NCBI RefSeq assembly: GCF_002002725.1
Contig: NZ_MUNW01000090.1
Span: 1-37,442 of the forward strand
Direction: 5' to 3'
DNA length: 37,442 nt
From: Sinorhizobium sp. A49
Lineage (GTDB): Bacteria > Pseudomonadota > Alphaproteobacteria > Rhizobiales > Rhizobiaceae
This document shows, in pieces, positions 36,193-37,442 of the stretch. Made by a program: the position numbers and the translations under genes. The notes below the pieces were generated by a model. It worked only from the letters and a program-made list of their open reading frames with translations, had not been told where the DNA came from and ran no database searches. Position 1 is the first letter of the stretch. Each line of letters opens with the position of its first letter.

Positions 36193-37442
36193 TCACTCCA
36201 CCAACCCCGCCTTGCGCAACCCGTCCACCCGCCGTTCAAAATCCTCAGGGTTGCGGAAGGGCAGGATGCGGCGACGGCGGGGGATGGAGAAGTTGGGGTT
36301 GAGCTCCAGCGCGCGGTTCCAGGCCTGGCGGCTCTGGTCCTGATGGCCGAGATGGCCGTGGCAGGAGGCGAGCAGCGCGAACGCGGTTTCGGATTGCGGG
36401 TTTCGCATCAGCCGCGCTTCTATCGCCAGGATCGCCGTCTCAAAGGCGCCGAGCGAGAAGTGGGCGTCGGCGAGGAACTGCAAAAGCAGTTCGGGATAGA
36501 GCGGGTCGAGCCGCATGGAGATATCAAGTTCGGCGAGTGCTGCCTTCGGGTCGCCGGAGAAGATCAGCGCGTGGGCGAGCGCCATGTGGAGCTGCACCGA
36601 ATTGGGCGCCAGCGCCAGCCCCAGATGCGCCTCGTCCTGCGCCCGGTCGAGCTCCCTCATCCACATGCAGGCGATGCTGAGCGCGCAGTGGCCTTCGGGC
36701 TGGTCGGGCGCCATGGCGACGGCCCGTTCGGCAAGCGCGCGGCCGGTGCGCAGCGACTGTTCGGGATCCGTGCTCCAGTCGTTGATGTAGTCGAGCACGT
36801 GGGTAAACGCGATGAGCGCGTGGGCGGCGGCATAATCCGGTTCGATGGCAACAGCGGCCTCGGCGAGGTTGCGGCCGGCGGCATTGGCAAGGCGCGTGTG
36901 CGCCGACGCCTGCTCGCGGCCGCGCAGCAGCAGCTCGTAGGCCCTGACGTCGACCGGGCGGCCGCCGGCAAGCGGGCTCTGGTTTCTGCCCGTCAGCTGG
37001 ACTTTCAGCGCGGTCACGATCTCGCGCGTCAGTTCGTCCTGAACGGCAAAGATGTCGGTGAGATCGCGGTCGAAGCGATTGGCCCAGACGTGGCCGCCAT
37101 CGTTGGCGTCGATCAATTGCGCGGTGACGCGCACGCGATTTCCGGCCTTGCGGACGCTGCCTTCGAGCACGTAGCGCACGCCGAGCGCCCTGGCGATCTC
37201 CGGCACGGCGACGGCGGCGTTCTTGTAGACGAAGGAGGAGTTGCGGGCGATGACGTGCAGCTCCGACAGCCGGGAGAGATCGGTGATGATGTCCTCGCTG
37301 ATGCCGTCGGAGAAATAGGCCTGCTCGGCATCGCCGCTCATGTTGTCGAAGGCGAGCACGGCGATCGAAGGTTTTTCCGGCAGGCCATATGGGGTCGGCG
37401 TCTGCGTCTGCGTCCTCGCCTGTGACGGGGTCGGCGAGGGGG
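36193..37442 (-). CDS. TolB-like/TPR protein of the adenylate-cyclase-associated type (partial)
   Basis: About 415 residues are in the window and the frame stays open to the right edge, so the N-terminus (often a cyclase or OmpR-type HTH domain) is outside. A Pro/Thr/Gln-rich linker (TQTQTPTPYGLPEKPS) leads into IAVLAFDNMSGDAEQAYFSDG, the TolB/FlgO-like beta domain that precedes TPRs in rhizobial adenylate cyclases and CadC-like proteins. Then come TPR-type repeats (AEAAVAIEPDYAAAHALIAF; RALAERAVAMAPDQPEGH; AHLGLALAPNSVQLHMALAHAL and more). It ends in RRILPFRNPEDFERRVDGLR. It probably acts in signalling or regulation. The catalytic or DNA-binding part cannot be seen. Confidence 0.88.
   Translation of the reverse strand, partial: PSPTPSQARTQTQTPTPYGLPEKPSIAVLAFDNMSGDAEQAYFSDGISEDIITDLSRLSELHVIARNSSFVYKNAAVAVPEIARALGVRYVLEGSVRKAGNRVRVTAQLIDANDGGHVWANRFDRDLTDIFAVQDELTREIVTALKVQLTGRNQSPLAGGRPVDVRAYELLLRGREQASAHTRLANAAGRNLAEAAVAIEPDYAAAHALIAFTHVLDYINDWSTDPEQSLRTGRALAERAVAMAPDQPEGHCALSIACMWMRELDRAQDEAHLGLALAPNSVQLHMALAHALIFSGDPKAALAELDISMRLDPLYPELLLQFLADAHFSLGAFETAILAIEARLMRNPQSETAFALLASCHGHLGHQDQSRQAWNRALELNPNFSIPRRRRILPFRNPEDFERRVDGLRKAGLVE

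Overview
The window is GC-rich DNA from an alphaproteobacterium. It is most likely a Rhizobiaceae chromosome of the Ensifer/Sinorhizobium or Rhizobium type. Support comes from a class I IlvC with its characteristic length, a FtrA-type GlxA regulator divergent from a rhodanese, a LysR/DUF1127 divergent pair, many regulator-plus-enzyme pairs, and dispersed two-palindrome elements that look like rhizobial intergenic mosaic elements (RIME). I see no phage, IS transposase, CRISPR array, tRNA or rRNA. The region reads as ordinary chromosomal accessory metabolism plus one essential biosynthetic gene.

Layout. At 1-4450 lie the end of a HlyD-like protein, a DUF1801 protein, a GNAT acetyltransferase and a rhodanese/FtrA divergent pair. 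At 4459-6849 is a large secreted arylsulfatase. At 7152-11660 are a nucleoside-recognition (gate) membrane protein with a divergent Lrp regulator, an SDR, a 25-residue hydrophobic microprotein, a threonine/serine dehydratase-like PLP enzyme and a GFA protein. At 11679-14213 are a LysR/DUF1127 pair, a peptidase-E-like protein and a four-helix membrane protein. At 14293-17591 is a macA-macB efflux operon; at 17776-19720 an EamA exporter with a divergent LysR. At 20441-25320 are a Tat-exported second arylsulfatase, a TetR regulator, ilvC, a NUDIX hydrolase, a 52-bp palindrome and a probable arylsulfatase 3'-end remnant. At 25543-30477 are a small XRE regulator and a LacI-controlled cluster of two TIM-barrel isomerases and a Gfo/Idh dehydrogenase. 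At 30542-37442 are a small secreted protein, a LysE exporter, a MarR-GNAT fusion, a MYG1 homologue, an SDR with altered catalytic residues and its divergent LysR, and a partial TolB/TPR protein open at the right edge.

Themes. Many regulators here sit next to a clear palindrome that could be their operator: FtrA, Lrp, LysR, TetR, XRE, LacI and MarR. Two complete formylglycine-type sulfatases use different export signals, and a third may have left a fragment; no formylglycine-generating enzyme or sulfate transporter is visible. The LacI cluster has the enzymes of an oxidative sugar pathway but no transporter in the window.

The most interesting items are the LacI/TIM/TIM/Gfo cluster with its perfect palindrome, the nested double palindrome before the MarR-GNAT gene, the 52-bp palindrome beside the sulfatase remnant, the hairpin and repeat-rich ilvC leader, the 25-aa microprotein, and the SDR that lacks the usual Tyr/Lys pair. 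I did not find a clear-cut new defence or mobile system. All family calls come from reading motifs; no database search was run.
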